Positions 10,294 to 22,097 of a stretch of 64,000 nt of DNA are shown piece by piece. This DNA comes from Amoebophrya sp. A120 (taxonomy: Eukaryota; Sar; Dinophyceae; Syndiniales; Amoebophryaceae). The notes under the pieces are model-generated. The model made no database searches and had not been told where the DNA came from. It worked only from the letters and a program-made list of their open reading frames with translations. Both the position numbers and the translations under genes were made by a program. The stretch spans positions 2,854,460 through 2,918,459 of the forward strand of contig CAJINV010000004.1 in assembly GCA_905178155.1 (NCBI GenBank). Direction: 5' to 3'. Every line of letters begins with the position of its first letter. Position 1 is the stretch's first letter.

Positions 10294-12816
10294 TTACTCG
10301 CCACCTGCTCCACTTGCCGCATCTCCCGCCACCGCTTTTGCTTTTTCCCTTCCCCGTCCTTTCCGCGTGCTTTTTTTATTCTCGTGCTTTTGCATCGGCT
10401 TCGAAGTTGTTCTGCTCTTCTGGTTCATTTTATTTCCACTCGCCGCGTTGTTCTTTTGGGTTGTACCAGAGGATGATTTTTTCCATTTGTCTAACACCGA
10501 AAGCTTCTTCTTGTCCATCTTTGGATGTTGTTTCATCGTTTGATTTCCCTTACCTCCTTTGTTCGCTTTAGAAGTCGTGGCGCTGTTGATTTCCACCGTT
10601 CCCGGGTTTCCTGCAGTAGATGCTGTTGAAGACCCTTCTTTTTTGTTCTTGCGGGACCACGAGAAGGGGTTAAACTTCGCCCTACTTGTCGTATTTTTAG
10701 AGCCATTGGTTGTTGAGGCGGAAGAGGTTGCTCTCGTCCCGTCTACGTCGGCTCCTTCGATCATATCGACATCGTCGTCCTCCTCGTCTTCTTCTTCCCC
10801 TCCGATTCGCTTGACGACGCGGTCCTGCTTTCGTTGCTCGAATTGCTCCTGTATGGATTGCAAATATCATGTCTGGCACTGGCTCTCTGGAAGTACATTG
10901 CGAGATCATCTGTGGTCAACATGCTAGTTTGGCAGGTCGCGGACTCTGAGCTCTGTATACATAATTTTTCTTGCGTGGGCACCAGGAGGACCTCGTGTTG
11001 TCTGTCATAAGACGCTGTAGTGTCTCATGCGAAATTATACGCAAAGCAGAACGACCGCGAAAAAATATGTCATGCTTGGTCGTGGCGCACGTGGAATAGT
11101 ACTTCAGTGCGCTCAAACTATTCATCGCTGACATGCATCTTCCCAACTTTATTCCAGACCTAGATGAATATTTGCGATGCATATCCCGCTTCGCGCGCAG
11201 CTGCTCCCGGTGCTGCTGGTCCGCTTCCAGTTTTTCCTGTTTCAGCGTCTTCTGCTTTTCCGCGTCCAGCATGCGCTTTGCCACCTGCGCCTGTTCCCGC
11301 GCGGTCTTTTGCAGGAACTCCTGAAACAGGATACTGCCCTCGTAAAACCCCGTCTCGCCCTTCAGCAATTTCAGCGTCATCCGCGGCCCGATCTCCACCA
11401 GTTTCACCGCCACGGAGTTCTTCTTGCGGCGTGCCGCATCCTCTGCCCCTGAATTCATTTTGGCGTGGTGGGCCGACGATATGTCGTGGTTACATACGTT
11501 TTTTTTGCTTGTGAGCAAGATAGTACATTAAGTAGCGAGAACGTCTCTGCTCATTGAGTAGTTGCCCTTCATGAATGTTGATGCACTACTTCTCATCTTC
11601 ACTACGCATTAGCACTACTGGAAGCTGCCTTCTGCCCCGTGGTTCAACATCTTGGTGGAACTACCTCAGTAGAAGATCGAAGAACAACTCCCTCGGATCG
11701 ACGCAGCGTCAGTAAGTAATACTGGCCGCAGCTGCTCCCCTCCTGATTTAAAAACCACCGCGCGGCGGAATTTGAACAGAGAGCAACTACTAGAAAACAA
11801 ACTACGTTCTGGTTGTACAGTACAACTTGTACTAGGTCAACACAACACCAACTCGTACCATAATTTTCCGCGTCCCCCTGTTTCCTTCTCGTCGTCCAGC
11901 CCGGGGCGGTCTCTTCCAGCAGCATGGACTCCCCACCCTCGCTGTCTGAGTCGCACCCGCCCGCGCCCTGATTCAACAGGTAGTTACACACGTCCTTCTT
12001 GCGGTTCACAAAGGTCGGCTTCATCAGCTTCTGCACAGTGCGCGACACGTCCGCGGCGTGGTTCTCGACGATTCCGTAGTGCCGGAAGTAGAGCAGCTGC
12101 TTCTTCTGGTCGTAGTTGAACAAGGCCACGCGACGGCACCGCTTCGTGGAGAACGTGTTCACGTCGACCGCTGGAAACATGTTCTTGAGCGCCGTGGCGA
12201 CCAGGTGCAGGCTGGCGGCGGACGTCGTAGAGTTAGAAGATGCGGAGGTTGTACTTGTTGGTCGTGTGGTCGACGTGGTGGTCCCACTGCTAGTAGCGCA
12301 ACTACTGTTCTTGTTCCCCGCAGCATCCACACCAGCCTCCTCCTGTGCAGCAATATCTTCGGGAACAACATCTTGCAACCGCATGCCGTTCAACAACAAC
12401 AAAGGCGGCTGCAGGTAGTCCTTGGATGCGTCCCGGGGCTTCTTCTGGAAGCTCTTTACGTCCTTGCACGTGGTGAACTCCTTCAGCACGAAGGTCAGGG
12501 TGGGGCCCTGGGGCAGCTTGCCAATCTTGAAGTAGCAGTAATCCGTGTTCTGGCTAAATTGGTTCACGTGCGTCACGTGGAAATGCGAGGCCACGTTCAC
12601 GAAGTCGCGCATCTTGTTCATCCGAGACTCCTTCAGCTTCAGGGCCGAGTTCGGAGCGCACACGTGCCGAAAGTCCTGGACCAGCTCCTGGAGCGTTTTA
12701 TCCACTTTGCCCTTCTTCACGACAAAGCATTTTGGCGTCTTGCGCGTCTCTTCCTCGCCCGCAGCCGCGACCTTGTGCGTGCGGGTCTTCTTCCGCTTGT
12801 TGCCGGCACGGGGCAT
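10294..12816 (-). CDS. PPAN: Peter Pan/SSF1 Brix-domain ribosome biogenesis factor
   Basis: About 590 residues. The family binds pre-60S particles in the nucleolus and is needed for 27S pre-rRNA processing. Exons: 12816-11859, 11448-11184 and 10851-10294. The Brix domain is clear: a basic start (GNKRKKTRTHK), then MRDFVNVASHFHVTHVN, then LPQGPTLTFVL, then LFNYDQKKQLLYFRHYGIV, and in exon 2 the family hallmark VKLVEIGPRMTLKLLK. A Ser/Thr-rich insertion of about 45 residues sits mid-domain and is unusual. The C-terminus is Lys-rich with an acidic run (EEEDEEDDDVD), as in relatives. The first intron (11449-11858) is GT-AG; the second is an introner. The frame continues across both. ATG at 12816 is the first in the frame and fits the family's basic N-terminus. 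Confidence 0.92.
10852..11183. mobile_element. Introner, family B
   Basis: Ends TATGGATTGCAAATATCATG and ATATTTGCGATGCATA. Direct repeat TCC at 10847-10849 and 11184-11186 gives an in-frame join in the PPAN coiled region. Confidence 0.8.
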
Positions 12817-14253
12817 GGTGGTTAGACTTAGATAGGAGTTGTAGACCAGTGATATACGACTAGGGGCGAAACTGCAGCAGCGCTACAAAGTGCTTCAAGA
12901 ACAAAAGTCTGGATGAAAACAGATGAAGTTGAAGGTACTAGCGCGCATGCCATGCAAGGAAGAACTTATTCGGTATTAAAATTGCTGTTGCTCCGCATCA
13001 TAACATGGAATAAACAAGGGTATATAAAATCTTGTCTTCGAAGGATCGTTAGGTCGCTCCAGATACAGAAACAGTTTCCGTACAACTTCTATTCGCTTGT
13101 TCTGTTCTATATTTCTTGCGCGACGAGAGATAATACCATGTAGGTAGACCTGTGCAGATATTATTAGACAGAGTAGATGTAGTCGTGCCGGCTGCACCAG
13201 GACAAACGATTCTTGCTCCGCGTGTCACTTCTAAAAATGGTCTTGTCTACTTCATGATTCTGCGGATGCAGACGCCGGCAAAACCTATTCCAATTCGAAT
13301 GAATGTCACCAGGACAACATCGTCGAGAGGAAAGGCTGCAGTTTATTTCTTGATCAACTAATAAAATATGCACCAATTTATCGATGATAAAAATTTGCAC
13401 CACCAACTGAAGATCGCCACATTTGAATTTCTTATAAGGATCTTCATCTTCATCTATTAACATTGACACGGATTTTTCAAGTATGAAGAAGTTCTCACGC
13501 GTGGTTACACTGATCGCTGTTCTTTTTACACGTTTTAGTATGCAGAGTCAATATCACATTCCATGGCCACAAGATGATCAACAAGCTGCTTCGCGTGACA
13601 AGAAATTTTGATTTTCGTTTAGTTCGACGAAGTCCTAGATACTGCTATAGAAGTATTCATTGGAGGAATGATCTTCCGTGGCGGATCTGTGCTGCAAGAA
13701 GGAAGCGCCAGCTCCCGATCAGTATAACGCTTGAGGGTTGAGATGAAGATCGCTTGTACGTGTACCGACAAGTGAAGCAGGCATAAACTGATAAGTCATT
13801 TATACACTGACCTGAGGCTAATTTTTCACCGATGCTGCATTTTGATCCGCTCCCTCGTAGTTAGAACAACATTTTGTTTTTTCAAAACAATTCTGCAATA
13901 GCGGCGGTACAACCTTAAGCTTACAGACCAGTCGAAGGAGCTCTGCGGACCTCCTCGGCTGCAGTACAATGGACACATCAAGGTCCATCACATGATCTTC
14001 GGTGGAGTAGACGCATATTATTTTTTAATATAATACAACAGAGGCAGCTGTTGATTTAAATTCATTTCGGCCTAGTACAAGAACTTCTTGGTGGTCCTCG
14101 ACGTCTCAATGTTGGCTTCAAAGTGACAAGAAGGACGAAACCGAAAGTGGGATATTCCGTTCTGTTCCCCAATATCATCGTCTGGTGGATCACCTAGCAA
14201 GACTTCTACCCCGCCACACACGAAACAGCGGCATCTCCTCAGCTCGTCCTGGT
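12817..14253. other. Intergenic between PPAN and symplekin
   Basis: About 1.4 kb, AT-rich. The longest minus frame (13164-13469, with an internal ATG near 13463) shows no family resemblance, and no introner borders it. Probably untranslated sequence and promoter; no specific site recognised. Confidence 0.45.
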
Positions 14254-17200
14254 TCACTGCAGCAACTGCCTCACGTGGTGCGGGATCAGGTGCAGCGGCT
14301 GCGTCGCGCAGTACTCCTTCAGATAGTTTTTCCACTCGGGAAACTGCGCCAACTGGTCCTCCAACTGCTGGAGCGGTAGGAGCGACAAGACCTTCGCCGG
14401 CACTCGCTTGTCGGCCGCCTTTTCGAAGGAATACTTGATCGACCACCGGATGCCCTCCTGCAACCGGGAGTGTTTCTCGGAAAAGATGATCGGCTTCTTC
14501 ACCAGCGCGGGGAGAATCTCGGTCGAAATGAAGTCGTTTAAGAAGTCGGCGTGTATCAACTGGAAAAGTGTCTGGGTCTGGAAGGATGCGAACTTGTGAC
14601 GCGTGTTGCGGATCATACAAAAATCTGTGTTGCGTGACTTGCAAAAGGTCCCCATTTATTCTGGCCATGCTGAGAGGGCAGCATTTCTCATGCAGTATAG
14701 GCATCGCCAAGGCGCTGCAGAACTACCTGTGATGCTATGCTTTGCATTCCAGACTTGGTGGAACTTGGAAAAACTGCATGACAAATCTCGTAATCTTCCA
14801 GAGGCAGACCCAGACTACATATTTATATATTTGCATTTGATAGTGTGCTTCTGCAGTCGAATCAACGTCCGGAACATCAAGGTGGGGAACCCCACCGCCT
14901 CTTCCTCCTCTTCCGCCAGACTCTGGAGCGCGAACACGTACCGCGAGACATCAATTTCGTCGGCCTCGAGCAGCTCGTGCATCGTGTTCAGACAAATCAC
15001 CGCCTTGGCGGTCGGGATATGAATTGCAAAAGTGTCTGGAGAGTCTGGAAGAATGCAGATTTTTGTCATGCTGTTTTTGCATGACACAAAATGTCTGTCA
15101 TGGAAGCCCTAGCATCACAGACTTCGAGAAGTAGCTTCCGAATTGCTTAATCCGCATGACAAATTCCCCATTTTGGTGACAGGAAGTGGGCGCCTTTTGC
15201 TGCCTGTGCATGAGAGATTTGTCTGTGTTGTGAAATGCGCATCACATCCAGACCCAGACATTTTTGGCACTTGATACGGGACCAGGTCGCACAAGGTCGT
15301 GTTCAAATGGTGGATTTCGCTGAGTAGCTCCGCGTATGAACTGCAAAAGTATCGTATTCGTATAAATGCATTACAAATTTCCTCGGCATGAGAAATAAAA
15401 TTTGTAATGCGGATTTACCTTAACAAAAGGATTTGTAATGCATGACTGCAATACGAGTACGATACTTTTGCACAGAATACCGCGACCCCCAGACAGTTGG
15501 CGTCCACCTCCCCCACCAAGGTTTCGTGGTTGGAACTCCGATATGCATTGCAAAAGTAATATCGTACTCGTCGTATGAATGCGTTACAAATTCCCCCAGC
15601 GTGAGAAATAAAATTTGTCATGCGGATTTGCCTTAAGTCAAAGATTTGTAGTGCAAGACTTGCATTCACATTCTCATTCATACGAATACGATACTTTTGC
15701 ACAGGATATCCGGACCAGGTGGCGAATGATCCACTTCACGTCTTCCCCGCTCATCTTGCTCGACGTCAGCAAATCGGTTAAGTACCGCACGCAGTCGTTC
15801 CGCGGGACCAGGGCGATGATCGGCATCAGCAGGCGCGGGTTGCCCAGACTCTCGTACTTGGCCAACACCACGTCGCGAAACCGGAAAGGCAGGTTCATGG
15901 GGCGCGCCTTGCGCTCCTCGTCGGTGCTCGCCTGCGCGTACGTGTCCAGTCGCTCCTGCAGCAAAATCTGGAGCATTTTTCCGACCAGGTCGAGCGCGTT
16001 TATGGCGCTCTCAACCGTTACACTCTCAACTGTTACATGAATTTGTCATGCAGAACTACCATCAAGATTCACACTGGAAAGCTGCTTCGCATGACAAATT
16101 TGCGAAGGGCTAAACAGCACCTAAATCTGTGCAAAGCCAACCTCTCCCCTTTCACTTTTCCAATTCTTGCATCACAAATCCACGTAACAGTTGAGAATGT
16201 AACAGTTGAGAATGCCATAGCGTTCACCCGCTCCGTGGCGCCGATCACCTCCAGCAGCTCCGTCCCCTGTTGCGCCTCGGGGTCAATGTGCTTCTATGCA
16301 TTGCAAATGTGTACGTAGTACTATGGATCGTCTGGAGTTGGAGACATGCAGACTCGTGACGCGGCGCATTTCAGATCGTTGTACGAAAATCTGTCATGCA
16401 TAAACAGCAAAAGCCTCCCGCTGTTGCGCTTCTTGTCACCGAATAAAGAGGACGCTTGTATTTGTATGAGTTCTGCTCATGCCGATGCCCATGCGGATCA
16501 TTTAGGCATAATTTATTGGCAGGCCTTGTAAAAAAATGTGGTGCTAGGACAACTTGCATGCCAGACCAAGTTGTGCAGGGTGATGAAGCAAAACCAGCAT
16601 GCCAGAGATCTGCACGCAACTACATGATCCAGGCCCACCAGTAGACATGATACTTTTATTTGCATTTGATAGCTTCACGGCCTCGCCAATGTGCTCCGCG
16701 AGGGTGTCCTTCACAGCCTCCAGTATGAAAGCCTCACAATGGAAATCCTCAAAGTGGAAATAATTTGTGACGCATGAAATGCAAGGCGAAAAAGACTGTA
16801 TTGCAGAGGACACGACAATGGAGACCGACTATTGTCCTGCTAGGGGTTCAGAATTGGGCTGCTGATTAGCACGAGAAAAGGGCACCCCTTTGCCTACCTA
16901 GCATGACAGACATGCTTTGAGTGCCCGGAAAATTTGCCATGCGCCGACTAGAAATGGCACTTCAACTGGAGCCGTTTTTTTGCATTACAAATTATTTCCA
17001 CTTTGAGGATTTCCAACCTGACGAGGCTTTCATATCCAGAGGGCCGGCCTGTTGCTCCGCGATCGAGTAGACCTCCAGCAGCTGTGTGAGCAGTAACGGT
17101 TTCTTGATGCTCATGGCTAAAAACAGCCAGTGGCGCTGCGTGCCCGGCACGACGTGGGGGTTGTTTAGAATCTCCTCGACAATCTGCCGCACGTACCCGG

Positions 17201-20200
17201 AGGGAGGCTATGCACCGCAAAAGCATCGTCATAGTACAAATCGCATGTTGACACTTTGGCTTAGCATTACAAATTAAATTGAATTTGTATATGCGGATTT
17301 ACCTTAACAGCTAAATTTGTCATGCACGACTGCGTCCTCTGCGATTAGTACGAGTACGATGCTTTTCCAATGCATAGATGCAGCGTTTCGCCAAACTTCT
17401 GGTACCCGACCATACTCCGCAGCATCTGCGTCGCGAGATCCTCCAGGTCCTTGCCTTTCAGCGCATCCAGCGCAATCACGCTGTTCATGTTCGTGTCGGC
17501 CACTTGGTGCTGGGCAGCTCCTGTCGTGGATGACGAGGAGGAGGAAGCTTGGTGTTCTACGACTCCAGCTTCCCCCCCTTCCTCCTCCGTTTTCTTCTTC
17601 GAAAGCATGTCTTGCGGCGAGTAGACTTTTCCGGCCAGATATGCAATGTAAATTTCCTGTACATGTACAAAATGCATGACAAATTTCGCTACCTTGCAGA
17701 GTCCAACTTGTCATGCTGGACTAGGTTTGAAGGCAAGTTTTGTCATGCAGAGACTGCGTTTGTACGTGTACGGGAAATTTACTGTGGATACCAGAAACCG
17801 GGTCGCGGTTTGGCAGGTGGATTCGTCGGTGATCGGGCCCTCGCTCAGATGGGTGTACGCCATCTTGAACAGCACCCGCATCGCCTGCGCGCGGGCCTGC
17901 GGAAACTTCTCGGCCACGTAGAAGCAGGTGATCAGCGCCTGCCGCCGCGTGCCCTCGTGGTGGCACTGGCCCTCCAGCTTCGCGAACAACGACTCGGGGA
18001 GGTAGGGCAGGAGGCCGAAGAACTCGCGGAGCTCCTTTTTCGTCACGGTCCCGAACTGTTTGGCGTACACGCGCAGAAAGAGGTCGAACATATGACAGCG
18101 CACAACTCCCCCACCTCCCCCTCATTGGTAGTATATCAGCACGAAGGGCAACACAAGCATCAGCAAGACTGCCGGTTTTGCATGGCAAATTTAAATTGCA
18201 CGACTGGATTGTCGCGCTATTTGGGCTACCAGAACTTGTCATGCATAATAGTGAAAGGAGGGAAAGTGTGCTGGATTGGGTGCTTTGCATGAGAAATGAG
18301 AACGAGGGGGAGTAGCATGTTGTGCACTGTGATAGAACAAGCTCGCATAGCTGAAGTCGTGGTCGCTGGCCACTTCCAGCGCGATATCCTGAGGAAAAAT
18401 GTCCCCACCCCAGAGCTGTCATGCAGATTTGCGATTACAGGAAGATTTGTAATGCGCATCTCCTTGAGAGGCGTTTCCAATCGTGTTTTGGAATTCGTAA
18501 TGCTGTAAACAGGATAGGCAGATGGATTCGTGATGCGGTTGTCGTTGCTAGTAACATGCACTACTCTACGGACTGCAAGTTGTCATGCGTGGCTCCCAAA
18601 ACTCGTCGATTTGTGTTGCTACGTTCCCATCTTGACTCTGGTGTGGGGACGTTTTTACATATGATACGCGACCTTGAGCCGGGACCGGTCCTCCATGGTA
18701 CGCTGGATCGTGGAGGCGTACTTGGCATAGAAGAGGGGCAGGATGTCTTGCTGCCACGTGTCGTTTATGCATTGCAAAAGCATCGGACTAGTACAAAACG
18801 CATGACAAATTTTTCGTTTAAGGAAAAATGAAATTTGTCATGCAGAACAAGCTAAAAAAGCAGATCTGTCATGCAAGACCTGCATTTATAGATACGAGTA
18901 CGGTACTTGTGCACAGGATATCGTTCGATTTCACCAGCGCCTTGCCGATGGCTTTCCCGTAAAACACCTCCTCCAACAGAGGGTCTTCGATGAAACTGGC
19001 GAGGTGGGAAACCACACGGTTATTCATCTGGTCGAACTGTTTCAGCGCTGAGTCGGCCATATCAAATGTAAAAATGTCTGGGTCTGGAAGAATGCAAGTT
19101 TGTCATGCTTGTCTCACATGACTCTTGAATTTGTCATGCACATTACCCAAGAGCCCTATTTTTCTGTCATGCAGAAACGCAGTTTGTCATGCGGAAGAGG
19201 CAATAGACAATAGACACCCAAAATAGCTCGTAGAACCCTGTCAACTTCCGCCAAGTGAAACATCACTGGTGAGGTGAGCCCAGGGCCCCTGGAGGTGAGA
19301 AACGAGGGTGGCACCTATAGTCGACCATACCAACTGGTCAACCAGGAAATGAGGAAGTGGGTAAGGAACACAAATGTCCCGGGATAACAAAAACTGAATA
19401 TCCCGCACAACCTCTAGAGAAGAGGCAACACCTAGAAGCTCAGAAACTTGTCATGCTGAGCCAGCACTTGTGGCCTCCTCATGATACGCCACCCGGCATC
19501 ACAAGTTTCCAGACCCAGACATTTTTGCATTTGATAGGCCACGCAGCTGGCCTGCAGACTCCGCATCATCCGGGACCGGGCCTGCAGCACCTCGTGAAAG
19601 ACCATCTGTTGCATACCCTGGATCTGCTGCTGCCCTGCCGACCCCTCGAACTGCGTCACCGTGGTGTCCAGGTACTGCTCCTTCGTGCTATCCTTAATCT
19701 TCTGCCGTTTCCTCGCCCGCGGGTCCGCCACCTCCTGGTCGGCCTCGTCCAGGAAGGAGTCCGCAGTGACTACCTTGCCGCTCCCGGGAACGAGGGTGGC
19801 GGCCCCCTGGGTTCCCACTTTTCCTCCGCCGCCAGCTACCGCGGCGCCTCCGGTACTCGGCAAAGCCTCCAGATCCTTCGTCGCGCGCAGCGGCTGCTCA
19901 AACGTCTTCGCCGAGTCGAGCTGCTTTTCCAAGCCGGTGAGGCACACGCGAGCCGCGTCCTTGGGGTTCAGCCGCAGAGTCATCAGTGTATACGGTTCGA
20001 CGTACTTGGTCTGGTCGGTTTCTACCAATTCCGACGCGGACACGACTTGCTCCGTCCCCAGCAGCGTGTCGCCATCAAAGGGCAGCTTCGTATGCAATAC
20101 AAACTTCCCGTACATGCACAAAATACATGACAAATGATTTCGCTATTAACCTGGTGGAGTCGGGTCAAAGAACTTGTCATGCTGACTAAGTAGCCTAATG

Positions 20201-22097
20201 CTGAAGGCAAGTTTTGTCATGCAGGAACAGCGTCTGTACGTGTACGGAAAATTTCATGTGGATACTCCAGAATCTCCTGCACCAATGGGTTGCGTCGCTT
20301 CTCGGAATATTTCGCGCGCAGCTGATCCTGCCGCGCCACCGCAATCAAATTCTCCATGGGAAGACCTAAAATAGAATGCAGCAGGAGCAGCTTGGTGGAA
20401 TTGCAAATACTCAGAATACTGCAATTAGGAGATCATGCAAGTCAACATGCAGCACAATAAAAAGCTTATTCATATCATCGCGGCTTTCTGTCGTCGCACC
20501 CGCATCGGCGTTGATAAAACATCATGTCCTACTTCCGAACAAGATATATAAATTTACAGCGACATCAAAGCAGATGAATCATCAACCTACTAGTACAAAG
20601 CAACAAGAAAATTCATCAAGCAGTTTTTATTTTACCCGCACTGGTCGGGTCGATCCGCTTCAAGACGTGGACGCAGGTCGCGTGGTAGTCGCCGTCGAGC
20701 GGACACGCGAGAAAGGACCGCATATCAACTGCAAAAGTGTCTGGGTCTGGGAGAGTGCCAGACTTGTCACGCAGGTTTTCCATGACCCATGAGGTCTGGT
20801 ATGAAGGACATAGCATGAGAGATTCTGTGGGAGTTCTATCATGCCTATCCTGCATGAGAAACCGCCTCTCGATTAGGTTAAAAGTGGACAGCTTTTGGTA
20901 ATCACGCAACACAGATTTTTACATCATTCAGATATAGCATGACAAGTTGATTTGTTCCAGACCCAGACATTTTTGCATGTGATACCGCACGTGAAACGAT
21001 AGTAAAGTGTCGAGCCAGGGGTCCTGGCCGATGCATTTTTGGAAGGCCTCCAAGACGCGAGACAAGATCTGCGGCCGGTACCGACCGATGACTGACAGCG
21101 CGTCCAACAGGGAAATGACGTGGTCCGGGTTGCTCTGGGCCTGGGGCTGGGTCAGGCACTGGTCGAGAAGCGTGATTAGCCCGGACAGCCGCTCCGTGGC
21201 CCGCTCGGTGAGGTGTGACAGTGCACAACTCCCCCTCCCCCTCATTTCTGTAGCATGAAGGGCAACACAAGCAGTGGTACAAATGTGGCTGTCGCATGAC
21301 AAATACACGCGCGGTGGATTGTAGGGCACTACTTTGGGCTTCGAAAACTTGTCATGCATGTAGTGCCACAAATAAGCCAAGAGTGGATTTGGTATTTTGC
21401 ATCACAAATGGGGGGGATGAGATGGAGTTGTGCATTGTCATATGAGGTGTGTGGGGGACAGAAAGTCGTTTGGGGGGATGTCCTCGATGCTCGCTACGCC
21501 GCGCTGCTCCGCGCCGATGCTGGGACGCACGAAGACCGCGGATGAGGTGGTGATGATGATTTGGTGCGCGATAAAGAGACAGGCTTGGTGGAACGGCGTG
21601 CTCTTACTTTGGTCGTTGGCGAGGTTTTGCACGCTGTACTCCAGAATTTTCCAGATCCGATCCTGCAGCTGCGCCAAGGCCTGGCACGCGGCCTCTACGT
21701 TGCTGCTCTGCGCCGAACTCGCTTTTGCGATCAGTAATAGAGCGCGGCTCTGCAAACTGCGGGCGGACTGGATGGCGATCTGCCTCGTCAGGCTGTCCGG
21801 GTCTTCCAACAAGGAGATGCAGGCGGGGACGCACCGCAGCGCCATTTTTGACTTTCGCAGCGCCACCTGCTCGAGAAAGTACGCCAGGTAGCGCCGGAGC
21901 GGCGGCGGCCGCGAGTCATAGTGGCGGAGGTGCAAAAAATTTTGCAGCACCGCCTCGATGCACCGGTAACTGGGGTCGTCTACCAGAACGAACTTTTCAA
22001 TGCGGAGCAGCAGATTCAGCTTCTCTTTTGCCTCGCTGCACTCGTCCAGAGCCCGGAAAGCCTGCTCCGCCTTTCGCAGCGCCTCGATTGTGGCCAT
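14254..22097 (-). CDS. SYMPK: Symplekin, mRNA 3'-end processing scaffold
   Basis: About 1,195 residues (human symplekin is about 1,270). It scaffolds CPSF/CstF for cleavage and polyadenylation in the nucleus. Exons: 22097-21443, 21213-20985, 20722-20636, 20365-20265, 20090-19537, 19059-18921, 18765-18667, 18384-18335, 18090-17791, 17639-17377, 17208-17035, 16723-16672, 16294-16220, 16000-15709, 15541-15480, 15334-15277, 15017-14843, 14553-14254. The N-terminal helical repeats are recognisable (FLHLRHYDSRPPPLRRYLAY, SLLEDPDSLTRQIAIQSAR). The C-terminal domain matches the family in PTLMFRTLIRLQKH and in the segment ending VLSLLPLQQLEDQLAQFPEW. Sixteen of the 17 interruptions are introners. The exception, 20366-20635, is GTAAAA...TTTTAG. 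All joins keep frame, the strongest evidence here that the elements are removed. Confidence 0.85.
14554..14842. mobile_element. Introner, family B (symplekin)
   Basis: Ends TATCAACTGGAAAAGTGTC and TATTTGCATTTGATA. The direct repeat is GTG (CAC on the gene strand) with two extra bases on one side. In frame only if those are removed too. Confidence 0.8.
15018..15276. mobile_element. Introner, family B (symplekin)
   Basis: Ends TATGAATTGCAAAAGTGTC and CATTTTTGGCACTTGATA. Direct repeat CGGG at 15013-15016 and 15277-15280. Confidence 0.85.
15335..15479 (-). mobile_element. Introner, family A (symplekin)
   Basis: Ends TATGAACTGCAAAAGTATCG and CGATACTTTTGCACAGAATA. Direct repeat CCGCG at 15330-15334 and 15480-15484. 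Confidence 0.9.
15542..15708 (-). mobile_element. Introner, family A (symplekin)
   Basis: Ends TATGCATTGCAAAAGTAATA and CGATACTTTTGCACAGGATA. Direct repeat TCCG at 15537-15540 and 15709-15712. Only 62 bases of exon separate it from the previous copy. Confidence 0.9.
16001..16219. mobile_element. Introner, family H (symplekin)
   Basis: Each inverted arm is itself a tandem pair of a 15-base unit (CTCTCAACYGTTACA and its complement). Direct repeat GCGTT at 15996-16000 and 16220-16224. Confidence 0.85.
16295..16671. mobile_element. Introner, family B-like (symplekin)
   Basis: Ends TATGCATTGCAAATGTG and TTTATTTGCATTTGATA. Direct repeat GCTTC at 16290-16294 and 16672-16676. Confidence 0.85.
16724..17034. 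mobile_element. Introner, family C variant (symplekin)
   Basis: Ends TATGAAAGCCTCACAATGG and CCAACCTGACGAGGCTTTCATA, arms about 40 bp including CTCAAAGTGGAAATAATTTG. Direct repeat TCCAG at 16719-16723 and 17035-17039. Confidence 0.9.
17209..17376 (-). mobile_element. Introner, family A (symplekin)
   Basis: Ends TATGCACCGCAAAAGCATCG and CGATGCTTTTCCAATGCATA. The flanking repeat is imperfect (GCCTC versus GCATC on the gene strand). Frame-preserving join found. Confidence 0.8.
17640..17790 (-). mobile_element. Introner, family D (symplekin)
   Basis: Ends TATGCAATGTAAATTTCCTG and GGGAAATTTACTGTGGATA. Direct repeat CCAGA at 17635-17639 and 17791-17795. Confidence 0.9.
18091..18334. mobile_element. 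Introner, family E (symplekin)
   Basis: Ends TATGACAGCGCACAACTCCC and CATGTTGTGCACTGTGATA. Direct repeat GAACA at 18086-18090 and 18335-18339. A 50-base exon follows. Confidence 0.9.
18385..18666. mobile_element. Introner, family G (symplekin)
   Basis: Ends TATCCTGAGGAAAAATGTCC and GGGGACGTTTTTACATATGATA. Direct repeat CGCGA at 18380-18384 and 18667-18671. Confidence 0.9.
18766..18920 (-). mobile_element. Introner, family A (symplekin)
   Basis: Ends TATGCATTGCAAAAGCATCG and CGGTACTTGTGCACAGGATA. Direct repeat TCGTT at 18761-18765 and 18921-18925. Confidence 0.9.
19060..19536. mobile_element. Introner, family B, longest copy (symplekin)
   Basis: 477 bp, ends TATCAAATGTAAAAATGTC and CATTTTTGCATTTGATA. 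Direct repeat GGCCA at 19055-19059 and 19537-19541. The middle (about 19200-19430) has no counterpart in other B copies. Confidence 0.9.
20091..20264 (-). mobile_element. Introner, family D (symplekin)
   Basis: Ends TATGCAATACAAACTTCCCG and GGAAAATTTCATGTGGATA. The flanking repeat is degenerate. Joining GAG to AAG keeps the frame. Confidence 0.8.
20723..20984. mobile_element. Introner, family B (symplekin)
   Basis: Ends TATCAACTGCAAAAGTGTC and CATTTTTGCATGTGATA. Direct repeat CCGCA at 20718-20722 and 20985-20989. Confidence 0.9.
21214..21442. mobile_element. Introner, family E (symplekin)
   Basis: Ends TGTGACAGTGCACAACTCCC and GAGTTGTGCATTGTCATA. Direct repeat TGAGGTGTG at 21209-21217 and 21443-21451 (9 bp, partly overlapping the element end). 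Confidence 0.85.

Noticed and set aside
10559-10927. Plus-strand frames opposite the PPAN tail
   Set aside because: Antisense of an acidic/Ser-rich coding segment (runs of Ser codons from GAC/GAT complement).
14072-14710. 212-codon minus frame overlapping the symplekin last exon
   Set aside because: It is in a different frame from the exon carrying the conserved symplekin C-terminus and lacks any recognisable motif.
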